Source: Ramlibacter ginsenosidimutans (GTDB taxonomy: Bacteria > Pseudomonadota > Gammaproteobacteria > Burkholderiales > Burkholderiaceae_C). From it: 64,000 bases of DNA. Below are positions 1-7,615 of this stretch, one piece after another. The position numbers and the translations under genes are program-made. The notes under the pieces were generated by a model. It was not told the origin of the DNA and made no database searches. It saw nothing but the letters and a program-made list of their open reading frames with translations. Position 1 is the first letter of the stretch. Every line of letters starts with the position of its first letter. Location: NCBI RefSeq assembly GCF_042678185.1, contig NZ_JBHUDQ010000012.1; one strand, given 5' to 3'.

Positions 1-222
1 CAGGGCCAGCGCGCGGGGCGTCGGCTCGACGCCGTAGCCGCTGCGGGTGACCAGCCGGTCGCCCAGCGCATCGCGCAGGCGGTTGAGTGCATTGCTCACC
101 GCCGGCTGCGTCATGGACAGGTTGCGCGCCGCCCGGGTGAGGTTGCGCTCGGCCATGACCTGGTCGAACACCCGCAGCAGGTTCAGGTCCAGCGTCCGGA
201 AGTTCGGTCCTTTCATCGCCAT
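1..222 (-). CDS. LysR-family transcriptional regulator, N-terminal part only
   Basis: The reverse strand encodes an N-terminal LysR-type helix-turn-helix: residues 1-74 include the typical run from LDLNLLRVFDQV through NLTRAARNLSMTQPAVSNAL to LRDALGDRLV. The gene continues past the left edge, so the effector-binding domain is not visible. Two in-frame ATGs lie 6 nt apart (222 and 216); neither has a strong Shine-Dalgarno, and the outer one is used here. It is divergent from the small unknown gene at 333, and LysR regulators often control a divergent neighbour, but the target cannot be inferred from this fragment. Confidence 0.85.
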   Translation of the reverse strand, partial: MAMKGPNFRTLDLNLLRVFDQVMAERNLTRAARNLSMTQPAVSNALNRLRDALGDRLVTRSGYGVEPTPRALAL

Positions 223-332
223 GGTGAATGATATCCATCACTATTCAAAAGTTGCTAAATATCAGGGACAACCCTAGTATTCACTCATCGTTTCGGGCAG
301 TTCCGCCCGGAGTCACTGGGAGAAAAAAAGTC
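223..332. promoter_or_regulatory. Divergent intergenic promoter region
   Basis: This short spacer between the divergent LysR gene and the gene at 333 is clearly AT-richer than its surroundings (roughly 225-300), as expected of a divergent promoter. No unambiguous -35/-10 pair or LysR T-N11-A box could be fixed by eye. Confidence 0.35.
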
Positions 333-635
333 ATGGCACGCACCATCCACATCGAATTTCCGGCGTCCGGCTACGGCCGCTCCTCCAAAGGCGCCCAGGC
401 TGCCGGCAACCTCTTCGCCGACGTCCTCGTCGGCCTGCTCGCCTTCATCGGCAAGCCTTTCACCCGCGCCGGCAGCGCGCTGGCCCGCGGCTACACGTCC
501 TGGACGGCGGCGCGCCGCCAGCGCCGCGACGACGAAAAGCTCTGGGCCGTGGCCCTCAGCGACGCCCGCGTCATGGCCGACCTGAGCCGCGCGATGAGCC
601 AGGACGCCCTGCGCGATTCCCGCGGCTACCTCTGA
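333..635 (+). CDS. Hypothetical protein, 100 aa
   Basis: I do not recognise this 100-residue protein. The start is the ATG preceded by GGGAG about 8 nt upstream. It has a short polar N-terminus, a moderately hydrophobic segment around residues 27-42 (NLFADVLVGLLAFIGKP) that may be amphipathic or a weak membrane segment, then a basic stretch (ARRQRRDDEK) and a helical C-terminus (LWAVALSDARVMADLSRAM). The next small gene starts 13 nt after its stop, so the two are probably co-transcribed and end at the terminator at 834. Divergence from a LysR gene is the only functional hint. Confidence 0.7.
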   Translation: MARTIHIEFPASGYGRSSKGAQAAGNLFADVLVGLLAFIGKPFTRAGSALARGYTSWTAARRQRRDDEKLWAVALSDARVMADLSRAMSQDALRDSRGYL

Positions 636-648
636 GCGGACTGCCGCA

Positions 649-819
649 ATGGCTTCGCTCGTGCAGCCATCCATGATCGCGCAGGTGCTGCGCCTGCTGC
701 CGGGGCCGCTGCTGCGCGCCCTGGACGGCTGGTCGCAGCGGGTGGCCCGCCGCCGGCGGGAACAGCGGCTGCAGCGTTGGGAACAGCGCCGCGCGGCCAC
801 CGCCACCCACCCAAAGTAA
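649..819 (+). CDS. Small basic protein, 56 aa, unknown function
   Basis: A 56-codon frame follows 13 nt behind the preceding gene and stops 15 nt before the terminator hairpin, which supports it as a real last gene of a small operon. The product starts MASLVQPSMIAQVLRLLPGP, has a short hydrophobic or amphipathic helix, then a very arginine-rich tail (RVARRRREQRLQRWEQRR). Such a helix-plus-Arg pattern could bind membranes, RNA or a partner protein, but this is only composition. No Shine-Dalgarno stands out. Confidence 0.5.
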   Translation: MASLVQPSMIAQVLRLLPGPLLRALDGWSQRVARRRREQRLQRWEQRRAATATHPK

Positions 820-833
820 AGGGCAGCAGCAAG

Positions 834-861
834 CAAAAAGCCACCGCGAGGTGGCTTTTTG
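834..861. terminator. Bidirectional intrinsic terminator
   Basis: Perfect hairpin AAAAAGCCACC / GGTGGCTTTTT with a 4-nt loop. It has a T run on the top strand and, by symmetry, on the bottom strand, and sits between the convergent small operon (from the left) and pckG (from the right). It can serve both. Confidence 0.85.
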
Positions 862-903
862 TTTTGGCGGGTCCGCCGAAGCGGACCCTGCGCCGGCGCG
901 TGC

Positions 904-2760
904 TTACGCAGCGAGGCGCTTCTCGATCTGCGCCTTGGTCGCCTTCAGCTCCGCCGGCAGCCCCTGCTCGAGCTGCTGGAACAGCTCATGGTGCAGTTGC
1001 AGCTCCTTTTCCCAGGCCGGCAGGTCGATGTCGGTGACCTGGCGGAACTGCTCCAGCGTGAAGGGCAGGCCTTCCCAGTTCAGTTCCTGGTAGCTGGGGC
1101 TGATGCCGAAGGGATGGCGCTCGCCGGTCACGCGGCCTTCGATGCGGTCGATCATCCAGGCCAGCACGCGCATGTTCTCGCCGTAGCCGGGCCACACGAA
1201 CTTGCCGCTGGCGTCCTTGCGGAACCAGTTGGTCGTGAAGATCTTGGGCAGCTTGGCGCCGGAGGCCTCCAGCTTCTTGCCGAGGTTCAGCCAGTGCTGG
1301 AAATAGTCGCTCATGTTGTAGCCCGTGAAGGGCAGCATGGCGAAGGGATCGCGCCGCACCACGCCTTGCTGGCCGATGATGGCCGCCGTGGTCTCGGAGC
1401 CCATGGTCGCGGCCATGTACACGCCCTCGACCCAGTCGTTCGCCTCGGTCACCAGCGGCACGGTCGTCGAGCGGCGGCCACCGAAGATGAAGGCGTCGAT
1501 CGGCACGCCGGCCGGGTCGTCCCAGGCCGGGTCCAGAGCGGGGTTGTTCGCGGCGGCCACGGTGAAGCGCGCGTTCGGGTGCGCGGCCTTGGCGCCGGTC
1601 TCCTTGGCCAGCTTTGGCGTCCAGTCCTTGCCCTGCCAGTCGATGGCGTGCGCAGGCGGCTCGCCGTCCATGCCTTCCCACCAGACGTCGCCGTCATCGG
1701 TCAGGGCGACGTTCGTGTAGATCACGTCCTTCTTGAGCGAATCCATGCAGTTCGGATTCGTCTTGTAGTTCGTGCCGGGGGCGACGCCGAAGTAGCCTGC
1801 CTCCGGGTTGATCGCGTACAGGCGGCCTTGCGGTCCCGGCTTGATCCAGGCGATGTCGTCGCCGATGGTGGTGACCTTCCAGCCTTCGAAGCCCTTGGGC
1901 GGGATCAGCATGGCGAAATTGGTCTTGCCGCAGGCGGACGGGAACGCCGCCGCGACGTGGTACTTCTTGCCCTGCGGGTTGGTGACACCCAGGATCAGCA
2001 TGTGCTCGGCCAGCCAGCCCTGCTCGCGGCCCATGGTGGAGGCGATGCGCAACGCGAAGCACTTCTTGCCCAGCAGCGCATTGCCGCCGTAGCCGGAGCC
2101 GTACGACCAGATCTCGCGCGTCTCGGGGTAGTGCACGATGTACTTGGTCTTGTTGCAGGGCCAGGAGGTCTGGTCCTTCTCGCCGGGCTGCAGGGGCGCA
2201 CCCACGGTGTGCAGGCAGGGCACGAACTCGCCGTTGACGCCGAGCACGTCGTACACCGCCTTGCCCATGCGGGTCATGAGGCGCATGTTCACGGCGACGT
2301 AGGCGCTGTCGGAGAGCTCCACGCCGATGTGGGCGATGTTGGAGCCGAGCGGGCCCATCGAGAACGGCACGACGTACATCGTGCGGCCGCGCATGCAGCC
2401 GTCGAACAGCGGCTGCAGGGTGGCGCGCATTTCCTTCGGATCGACCCAGTTGTTGGTCGGGCCGGCGTCTTCCTTCTTCTTCGAGCAGATGAAGGTGCGG
2501 TCTTCCACGCGGGCCACGTCGCTCGGGTCGGAGTTGGCCAGGAAGGAGCCGGGGCGCTTGGCCGGGTTGAGCTTCTTGAACGTGCCGGCGTCCACCAGTT
2601 GCTGGCAGAGGCGGTCGTACTCTTCCTTGCTGCCGTCGCACCAGTAGACCTGGTCCGGCTTGCACAGGGCCACCATGTCGGAAACCCAGGCGATCAGCCG
2701 GGCGTTCTTGACGTAAGAGGGGACCTGCAGGTTCAGGCCGCGCATCACGGGTGAGTTCAT
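904..2760 (-). CDS. pckG: Phosphoenolpyruvate carboxykinase (GTP)
   Basis: GTP-dependent PEP carboxykinase (EC 4.1.1.32) interconverts oxaloacetate + GTP and PEP + GDP + CO2 at the start of gluconeogenesis. The 618-residue length fits the GTP family. Diagnostic motifs are present: the kinase-1a loop FPSACGKTN with the hyperreactive cysteine near residue 277, GDDIAW (kinase-2), and the N-terminal YWCDGS segment. I chose the ATG giving MNSPVMRGL because AGGAG lies about 8 nt upstream; the open frame runs further upstream but without family homology. It is transcribed alone toward the terminator at 834. A TTTGAAAA palindrome in its 5' leader is a candidate operator. Confidence 0.97.
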   Translation of the reverse strand: MNSPVMRGLNLQVPSYVKNARLIAWVSDMVALCKPDQVYWCDGSKEEYDRLCQQLVDAGTFKKLNPAKRPGSFLANSDPSDVARVEDRTFICSKKKEDAGPTNNWVDPKEMRATLQPLFDGCMRGRTMYVVPFSMGPLGSNIAHIGVELSDSAYVAVNMRLMTRMGKAVYDVLGVNGEFVPCLHTVGAPLQPGEKDQTSWPCNKTKYIVHYPETREIWSYGSGYGGNALLGKKCFALRIASTMGREQGWLAEHMLILGVTNPQGKKYHVAAAFPSACGKTNFAMLIPPKGFEGWKVTTIGDDIAWIKPGPQGRLYAINPEAGYFGVAPGTNYKTNPNCMDSLKKDVIYTNVALTDDGDVWWEGMDGEPPAHAIDWQGKDWTPKLAKETGAKAAHPNARFTVAAANNPALDPAWDDPAGVPIDAFIFGGRRSTTVPLVTEANDWVEGVYMAATMGSETTAAIIGQQGVVRRDPFAMLPFTGYNMSDYFQHWLNLGKKLEASGAKLPKIFTTNWFRKDASGKFVWPGYGENMRVLAWMIDRIEGRVTGERHPFGISPSYQELNWEGLPFTLEQFRQVTDIDLPAWEKELQLHHELFQQLEQGLPAELKATKAQIEKRLAA

Positions 2761-2775
2761 CCTCGAAGCTCCTAG

Positions 2776-2836
2776 TTTGAAAAGCGTGTTTTCAAAGGAG
2801 CGTAGGGGTGGCAGCCCGATGCGCGCCCTTTCAAAA
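2776..2836 (-). promoter_or_regulatory. Candidate operator in the pckG leader
   Basis: A perfect inverted repeat TTTGAAAA-N5-TTTTCAAA (2776-2796) lies about 15 nt upstream of the pckG start, and a third copy of the heptamer TTTCAAA sits at 2829-2835. In a GC-rich genome such AT-rich repeated half-sites suggest a transcription-factor operator controlling gluconeogenesis; the regulator is unknown. The rest of the pckG-to-3080 spacer, up to the terminator at 3024, shows no gene or other signal that I can support. Confidence 0.45.
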
Positions 2837-3023
2837 CAGGCCTCGGTCAGTCGGCTGCGGGTCGCCACCGCTGGGTCGGCTGGGGAGATCATTGTAGGGA
2901 GGCCGACTCCGGCGGAGGGTGCGTCCGCGCGTGATTCCATGCAAAACCTGCATAGGTTTATGCGGGTTGGCTCGACCGTGCGGTGCTGCGTGGCGGTCGT
3001 CCGAGGCGCGGATTCGGCGACGC

Positions 3024-3061
3024 CAAAGAAAAAGCCCCGCGGCATCACTGCCCGGGGCTTT
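3024..3061 (-). terminator. Intrinsic terminator of the small membrane-protein gene
   Basis: The stem AAAGCCCCG / CGGGGCTTT (3031-3039 with 3053-3061), read on the reverse strand, is followed by a T-rich tail (TTTTTCTTT). It lies just after the stop of the gene at 3080-3232. Confidence 0.8.
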
Positions 3062-3079
3062 CGCGCGAAGTGGGAAGGC

Positions 3080-3232
3080 TCAGGCCATGTAGATGGCGAT
3101 GAAGGCCAGCAGGAACATCAGCGCCGCGCCGACCATGGGCAGCACGATCGGGATCACCGGCACCACGGCCTCGACCGCGTCGTGCGGCTCGAAGTCCTGA
3201 CCATGCTGGGCGGGCTCGTTGGGGCTGACCAT
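3080..3232 (-). CDS. Small single-pass membrane protein, 50 aa
   Basis: A 50-residue product starts at an ATG with AGGA a few nt upstream. The N-terminal half is acidic and polar (MVSPNEPAQHGQDFEPHD). The C-terminal half (about residues 22-48, VVPVIPIVLPMVGAALMFLLAFIAIYM) is one transmembrane helix, so an N-in or N-out anchor of unknown role. A terminator follows directly, supporting a real transcript. Similar short proteins exist as accessory subunits of larger membrane complexes, but nothing here identifies a partner. Confidence 0.7.
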   Translation of the reverse strand: MVSPNEPAQHGQDFEPHDAVEAVVPVIPIVLPMVGAALMFLLAFIAIYMA

Positions 3233-3287
3233 AAGTTCCTCTACGTCTTCGGGATGCCGCGATTCTAGCGTCCCGTCCGGACGGGCC

Positions 3288-3695
3288 TCAGAGCAGGGCG
3301 TAGGTCGTGGTGCAACGGCAGGCGCTCTTGCCGTCGTCTGCACCGCGGATGTCGATCTCGCCGAAGGCCAGGCTCTTGCCGGCGCGGATCACCCTGGCCT
3401 GCACCAGCGCGTCCTGGCCGGACAGCGGCTTGAGGAAACTGGTGTTCATCTGCACGGTGGTGCAAGGCCGGAACGCGCCGAAGTGCCGGATCAGCGCCAG
3501 CACCATGGCGGTGTCGGCTGCCGCCATCATGGCCTGCCCGCACAGCATGCCGCCCGCCCGCGAGAGCCGCGCGTCCTGCGGCAGGCGCAGCGTGACACCG
3601 TCCTCCGTCGACCCGTCCACGCGCAAGCCGAGTTCCTGCACCCACGGCGCGAAGTACTCGGGCAGGGCGGCCTGCAAGGCCTGCGTGTCCATCAT
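3288..3695 (-). CDS. PaaI-like hotdog-fold thioesterase
   Basis: 135-residue protein of the PaaI/YdiI hotdog thioesterase type, which hydrolyses acyl-CoA or aryl-CoA esters. The central hotdog helix (LSRAGGMLCGQAMMAAADTAMVLAL) and the following strands (TVQMNTSFLKPL) match the family. The usual catalytic Asp/Glu on the helix is probably the D of AADTAM. Its start codon overlaps the ilvA stop (ATGA), so it is translationally coupled to threonine ammonia-lyase. The physiological substrate is not evident. Confidence 0.85.
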   Translation of the reverse strand: MMDTQALQAALPEYFAPWVQELGLRVDGSTEDGVTLRLPQDARLSRAGGMLCGQAMMAAADTAMVLALIRHFGAFRPCTTVQMNTSFLKPLSGQDALVQARVIRAGKSLAFGEIDIRGADDGKSACRCTTTYALL

Positions 3696-4891
3696 TGCTC
3701 CTCCGCTTCGAAGCCGGCGGCGCGCAGCGCCTCGAGCACGGACTGCACGTGCGCGCGGCCGCGCGTCTGCACGACCAGTTCGATTTCCACGTTCTGCGCG
3801 GCCAGCACCGTGAAGGCGCGCTGGTGGTGCACTTCGTCGATGTTCGCCCCGGCCTCGCTGACGACCGCCGTGATCCTGGCAAGCGATCCGGGCACGTCGC
3901 GGGCACAGACCATCAGGCGGGCGAGCCGGCCGGCGCGCACCATCCCGCGCTGGATGATCGCGGCGAGCAGCATGGGATCGATGTTCCCTCCGCCCAGCAC
4001 CAGCCCGACCTTGCGACCGGCAAAGCGCTCCGGCTCCTTCATGACGGCCGCGAGGGGCGCCGCGCCCGCGCCTTCGACCAGCGTCTTCTCGATGTCCAGC
4101 AGCATGACGATGGCCTGCTCGACGTCACCCTCGTCGACGAGCACGATGTCGTCCACGAAGCGTTCGACCAGCTGCTGCGTGATCTTGCCCGGCCTGCCGA
4201 CCGCGATGCCTTCCGCAATGGTCGAGCCTCCCTGCGGCAGCGCCTGGTGCTTGATCGCGTTGTACATGTTGGGAAAGCGGACCGTCTGCACCCCCACCAC
4301 GCGGATGCCCGGCTTCAGGGCCTTCGCCGCCACCGCGATGCCGGCTATCAGTCCGCCGCCGCCGATGGCCACGACCAGCGTGTCGAGTTGCGGCACCGCT
4401 TCCAGCATCTCGAGCGCGACGGTCCCCTGGCCGGCGACGATCGCCTCGTCGTCGTAGGGATGCACGAACGTCAGGTGCCGCTCCTGCGCCAGGGCCTCGG
4501 CATGGGCGCGGGATTCCTCGAGCGTGTCACCGTGCAGGACCACCTCCGCCCCGAAACTTCGCGTGCGCTCCACCTTCACCATCGGCGTGAAGCGGGGCAT
4601 CACGATGACGGCCCGGACACCAAGCCGCTGCGCGTGGTAGGCCACGCCCTGCGCGTGATTGCCGGCGCTCATGGCGATCACGCCCCGGTCCTTCTCTTCC
4701 TGGCTGAGTTGCACCAGCTTGTTGCAGGCGCCTCGTTCCTTGAACGAGGCCGTGAACTGCAGGTTCTCGAACTTCAGGTAAATCTCGCAGCCGGCCAGCT
4801 GCGAGAGCATGTGGGACGCCAGGCAGGGCGTCTGCAGCACCTGGCCGGACAGGCGGGCGGCGGCTTGGCGGATCTCGGGCAGGCCGATCAT
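3692..4891 (-). CDS. ilvA: Threonine ammonia-lyase with C-terminal ACT domain
   Basis: PLP enzyme of fold type II that deaminates L-threonine to 2-oxobutyrate, the entry to isoleucine synthesis. The PLP lysine is K51 in TASFKERGA, the glycine loop is AIGGGGLIAG, and SAGNHAQG is present. Residues from about 325 to 399 form one ACT domain (VPGSLARITAVVSEAGANIDEV). At 399 aa it belongs to the shorter single-ACT clade rather than the 514-aa E. coli IlvA. Whether it is biosynthetic or catabolic (TdcB-like) cannot be settled, but ACT suggests allosteric control by an amino acid. A CACAAT hexamer ends 6 nt before the ATG with no Shine-Dalgarno, so the mRNA may be leaderless. Confidence 0.92.
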   Translation of the reverse strand: MIGLPEIRQAAARLSGQVLQTPCLASHMLSQLAGCEIYLKFENLQFTASFKERGACNKLVQLSQEEKDRGVIAMSAGNHAQGVAYHAQRLGVRAVIVMPRFTPMVKVERTRSFGAEVVLHGDTLEESRAHAEALAQERHLTFVHPYDDEAIVAGQGTVALEMLEAVPQLDTLVVAIGGGGLIAGIAVAAKALKPGIRVVGVQTVRFPNMYNAIKHQALPQGGSTIAEGIAVGRPGKITQQLVERFVDDIVLVDEGDVEQAIVMLLDIEKTLVEGAGAAPLAAVMKEPERFAGRKVGLVLGGGNIDPMLLAAIIQRGMVRAGRLARLMVCARDVPGSLARITAVVSEAGANIDEVHHQRAFTVLAAQNVEIELVVQTRGRAHVQSVLEALRAAGFEAEEQ

Positions 4892-4990
4892 CGCCCGATT
4901 GTGCCGGGATGGGGAGGGTCACGGCGCGGCGGCTTCCCATGTAGCATGATGTGGCGCTATCGTAAGGCGCCACTGTCCCCTGGAGCCCGA

Positions 4991-7288
4991 TTGGCCAAGC
5001 GTTCGCTCGACTCGCAAGTACTTCCCTCGCCGGGCCTCAAGGATGCGCCGGTGCTGGACCTGATGTGCTCGCACTTCGTGTTGACGCTCGCGGCGAAGCA
5101 GGGCGCCAAGTTCAACGTGCGCCGCGACTTGAACGGCCTGCTCTCGCTGGCGGGCCGCCACCTGGCCTGGCCCGCGCCGTCGCTGGATCGCCTGCGCGAG
5201 TTCCTGGGCCGCCGCTGCAAGGACAACGAGTTCTGGCGCGGCCACGAACAGCTCACCGCACGCGAGTTCCTCGACCGGCATGGAGTGTGGCGCGGGCCCT
5301 ACGAAGAAGGGACGTTGTTCTTCTATTTGGACGAATATGCGAAGGACCAGCCCAAGGACCTGCTGTCGGTGCTGGCCGTCACGGGCGAGTGGCTGACGCA
5401 CGCGCTGAAGAAGCACTCGACGCTGGTCGAAAAGAACATCGACGCGCTCGCCAGCCTGCTGCAGTTGAACAAGGCAGAGCGGGCGCTGCTGCTGTACGGA
5501 ACGCTCGCGCGCTACCAGCGGGACCTGCGCAGCCTGCTGGTCGAATTCAAGGTGAGCAATGCGCCGGAGGCCTATGCGGCGATCGCCGAAGTCGCCGGCG
5601 TCAGTGCCGCGGAGGTGGGCGAAGCCTTGCGCGCCGGCTCGCGCCTGGAACGCATCGGGCTGGTCGAGAACCTGATCTCCGAGCACAACATCACGGACCT
5701 CGCCGACCTGATGAAGGTGAGCGAGAAGCTGCCGCCCGTGCTGATGCGCGAATACCGCGACCAGAACGAGCTGATGGCGGTGTTCACGCGCCCGTCCGCC
5801 AAGAGCACCCTGGTGCCGGAGGACTTCGCCTTCGTCGCCGAGGACACGGGCGTGCTGCAGGCCTTGTTGCGAAACGCCGTGGATCGCAAGGAGCCGGGCG
5901 TGAACGTGCTCCTGTACGGGCCGCCCGGCACCGGCAAGACGGAGCTGGCGAAGGTGGTCGCGCAAGCCGCGGGCCTGGAACTGTTCGAGGTCGAATATGC
6001 GGACCGCGACGGCAACTCGCTGTCCGGGCGCGACCGGTACCGCTCGCTGCAGATCGCGCAGGTCTTTCTCAAGGGCAGCGCGCAGGCGGCGCTGCTGTTC
6101 GACGAAGTCGAGGACGTGTTCCCGCCCATCTCCAGCGAAGCCGCGCAGATGATGGCGCGCGCCGAGCAGGTCGTGGCACCGGGCTCGGGCAGCGTGAGCG
6201 GCAAGGCCTGGGTCAACCAGATCCTCGAGTCGAACCCGGTGCCGACGATCTGGGTGACCAACCGCATCGAGCAGATCGATCCCGCATTCCGGCGCCGCTT
6301 CGCCTATCACCTGGAGCTGAAGTCGCCACCGCCCGGCGCGCGCGAAGGGCTGGTGCGCAAGACGCTGGAAGGCGTCGACGTCTCGCCCGGGTTCGTCGCC
6401 AAGCTCACCGAGCGCAAGGGCCTGACGCCCGCGCAGATCCGCACGGCCGCGCGCTTCGCCAGCCTGGCCGCTGCGGAGGGCGCCCGGGCCGAGGACCTGA
6501 TCGAGCGGCAGCTGCGCAACGCGGACCGCGCGCTGGGCACCCGCAGCAGCGATGGCGCCGTGCGTCCCAGCGTGACCACCTACGACCTCGAGATGCTGAA
6601 CGTGGAGTCGCGCTTCGAGGTGCCGCGCATCGTGGAGGCGCTGAAGGCGCGCGGCCACGGCACGCTGTGCTTCTACGGTCCGCCGGGCACGGGCAAGACG
6701 GCGCTCGCCGAACACATCGCCCGCAACCTGGACCAGCCGCTGCTGGTGAAGCAGGCGAGCGACCTCATGAGCAAGTTCGTCGGCGAGACCGAGCAGAACA
6801 TGGCGGCCATGTTCCGCGAGGCCGAGGCGGAAAAGGCGGTGCTGCTCCTCGACGAGGCGGACAGCTTCCTGCAGGACCGCCGCGGCGCGCAACGCACCTA
6901 CGAAGTCACCGAGGTGAACGAGATGCTGCAGGGGATGGAACGCTTTGCCGGCATCTTCATCTGCACGACCAACCTGATGGACCGCATCGACCAGGCGGCC
7001 TTGCGCCGCTTCGCCTTCAAGATCCGGTTCCGCCCGCTGACGCTGCCGCAGCGCGAGCGCATGTTCGTGACCGAGGCGCTCGCGGGCGAGGCGGCGCAAC
7101 TGGGCGCGGAGGCGCGTGCGCGACTGGCGAAGCTGGAACACCTGTGCCCCGGCGACTTCGCCGCGGTCAAGCGCCAGGTGGAGATCCTGGCGGCGCAGCT
7201 CTCGCCCGAGGAGTTCCTCGAGCAGCTGGAAGCGGAGCACCGCATCAAGCCGGAAGTGCGCGAGGCGCGCAGCATCGGCTTCACCTGA
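4991..7288 (+). CDS. Tandem AAA+ ATPase with unknown N-terminal domain
   Basis: 765-residue protein with two AAA modules. The first has Walker A GPPGTGKT near residue 310, Walker B LLFDEVEDVF, and an arginine finger in DPAFRRRF. The second has Walker A near 563, Walker B VLLLDEADSF, and sensor TTNLMDRIDQAALRRF. About 300 N-terminal residues show no domain I recognise. The layout recalls Cdc48/VCP-like unfoldases, but bacterial members of this type have no assigned role, so function is open. The start is uncertain: TTG at 4991 has GGAG 5 nt upstream, while ATG at 4946 would add 15 residues of poorly coding sequence without a ribosome site. It is divergent from ilvA. Confidence 0.88.
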   Translation: MAKRSLDSQVLPSPGLKDAPVLDLMCSHFVLTLAAKQGAKFNVRRDLNGLLSLAGRHLAWPAPSLDRLREFLGRRCKDNEFWRGHEQLTAREFLDRHGVWRGPYEEGTLFFYLDEYAKDQPKDLLSVLAVTGEWLTHALKKHSTLVEKNIDALASLLQLNKAERALLLYGTLARYQRDLRSLLVEFKVSNAPEAYAAIAEVAGVSAAEVGEALRAGSRLERIGLVENLISEHNITDLADLMKVSEKLPPVLMREYRDQNELMAVFTRPSAKSTLVPEDFAFVAEDTGVLQALLRNAVDRKEPGVNVLLYGPPGTGKTELAKVVAQAAGLELFEVEYADRDGNSLSGRDRYRSLQIAQVFLKGSAQAALLFDEVEDVFPPISSEAAQMMARAEQVVAPGSGSVSGKAWVNQILESNPVPTIWVTNRIEQIDPAFRRRFAYHLELKSPPPGAREGLVRKTLEGVDVSPGFVAKLTERKGLTPAQIRTAARFASLAAAEGARAEDLIERQLRNADRALGTRSSDGAVRPSVTTYDLEMLNVESRFEVPRIVEALKARGHGTLCFYGPPGTGKTALAEHIARNLDQPLLVKQASDLMSKFVGETEQNMAAMFREAEAEKAVLLLDEADSFLQDRRGAQRTYEVTEVNEMLQGMERFAGIFICTTNLMDRIDQAALRRFAFKIRFRPLTLPQRERMFVTEALAGEAAQLGAEARARLAKLEHLCPGDFAAVKRQVEILAAQLSPEEFLEQLEAEHRIKPEVREARSIGFT

Positions 7289-7615
7289 TGTGCGTCAGCC
7301 AGGCGGAGACGCATTGTTGGCGCTTGCCCCTTGAGCGTCGGACCGGGCCTGCATGGCACAGTCGTTGACGGAACTGTTGAGCCAGGTGTTCCGCCGCGCT
7401 GATGGCCTGACCGGCAAAGGTCTGTCGCCCCACAGGCCGCTGCCGGCCCAGCTTTCGTGGGTTTGTTTCAATCTCGTACAGTCGTACACCCGGATCTCGC
7501 CTAGAACTTGTCTCGCCACTACGCGGAAATCGAGTGCCGTTCGGTAGTGGGGCTTTGATGTGGTCCGCCGGTCGCCAGGCAGGTGCACTCCAAGTCGTGA
7601 AGCTGGAGCTTGACG
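7289..7615 (+). other. Intergenic region without a supportable gene
   Basis: This 327-nt spacer between the AAA ATPase and the radical SAM gene is less GC-rich than the flanks in its second half (about 7455-7560). Short open frames on both strands have neither ribosome sites nor protein-like composition. It may hold the promoter of the radical SAM gene and perhaps a junction of acquired DNA; I see no repeat or att-like site. Confidence 0.5.

Noticed and set aside
859..2754. Long open frame on the forward strand opposite pckG
   Set aside because: Its translation is low-complexity (Ala/Gly/Arg/His/Val-rich) and mirrors the codon structure of pckG; antisense frames stay open in such GC-rich genes.
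7353..7547. 64-codon frame in the spacer before the radical SAM gene
   Set aside because: No ribosome site, mixed composition, no recognisable features.
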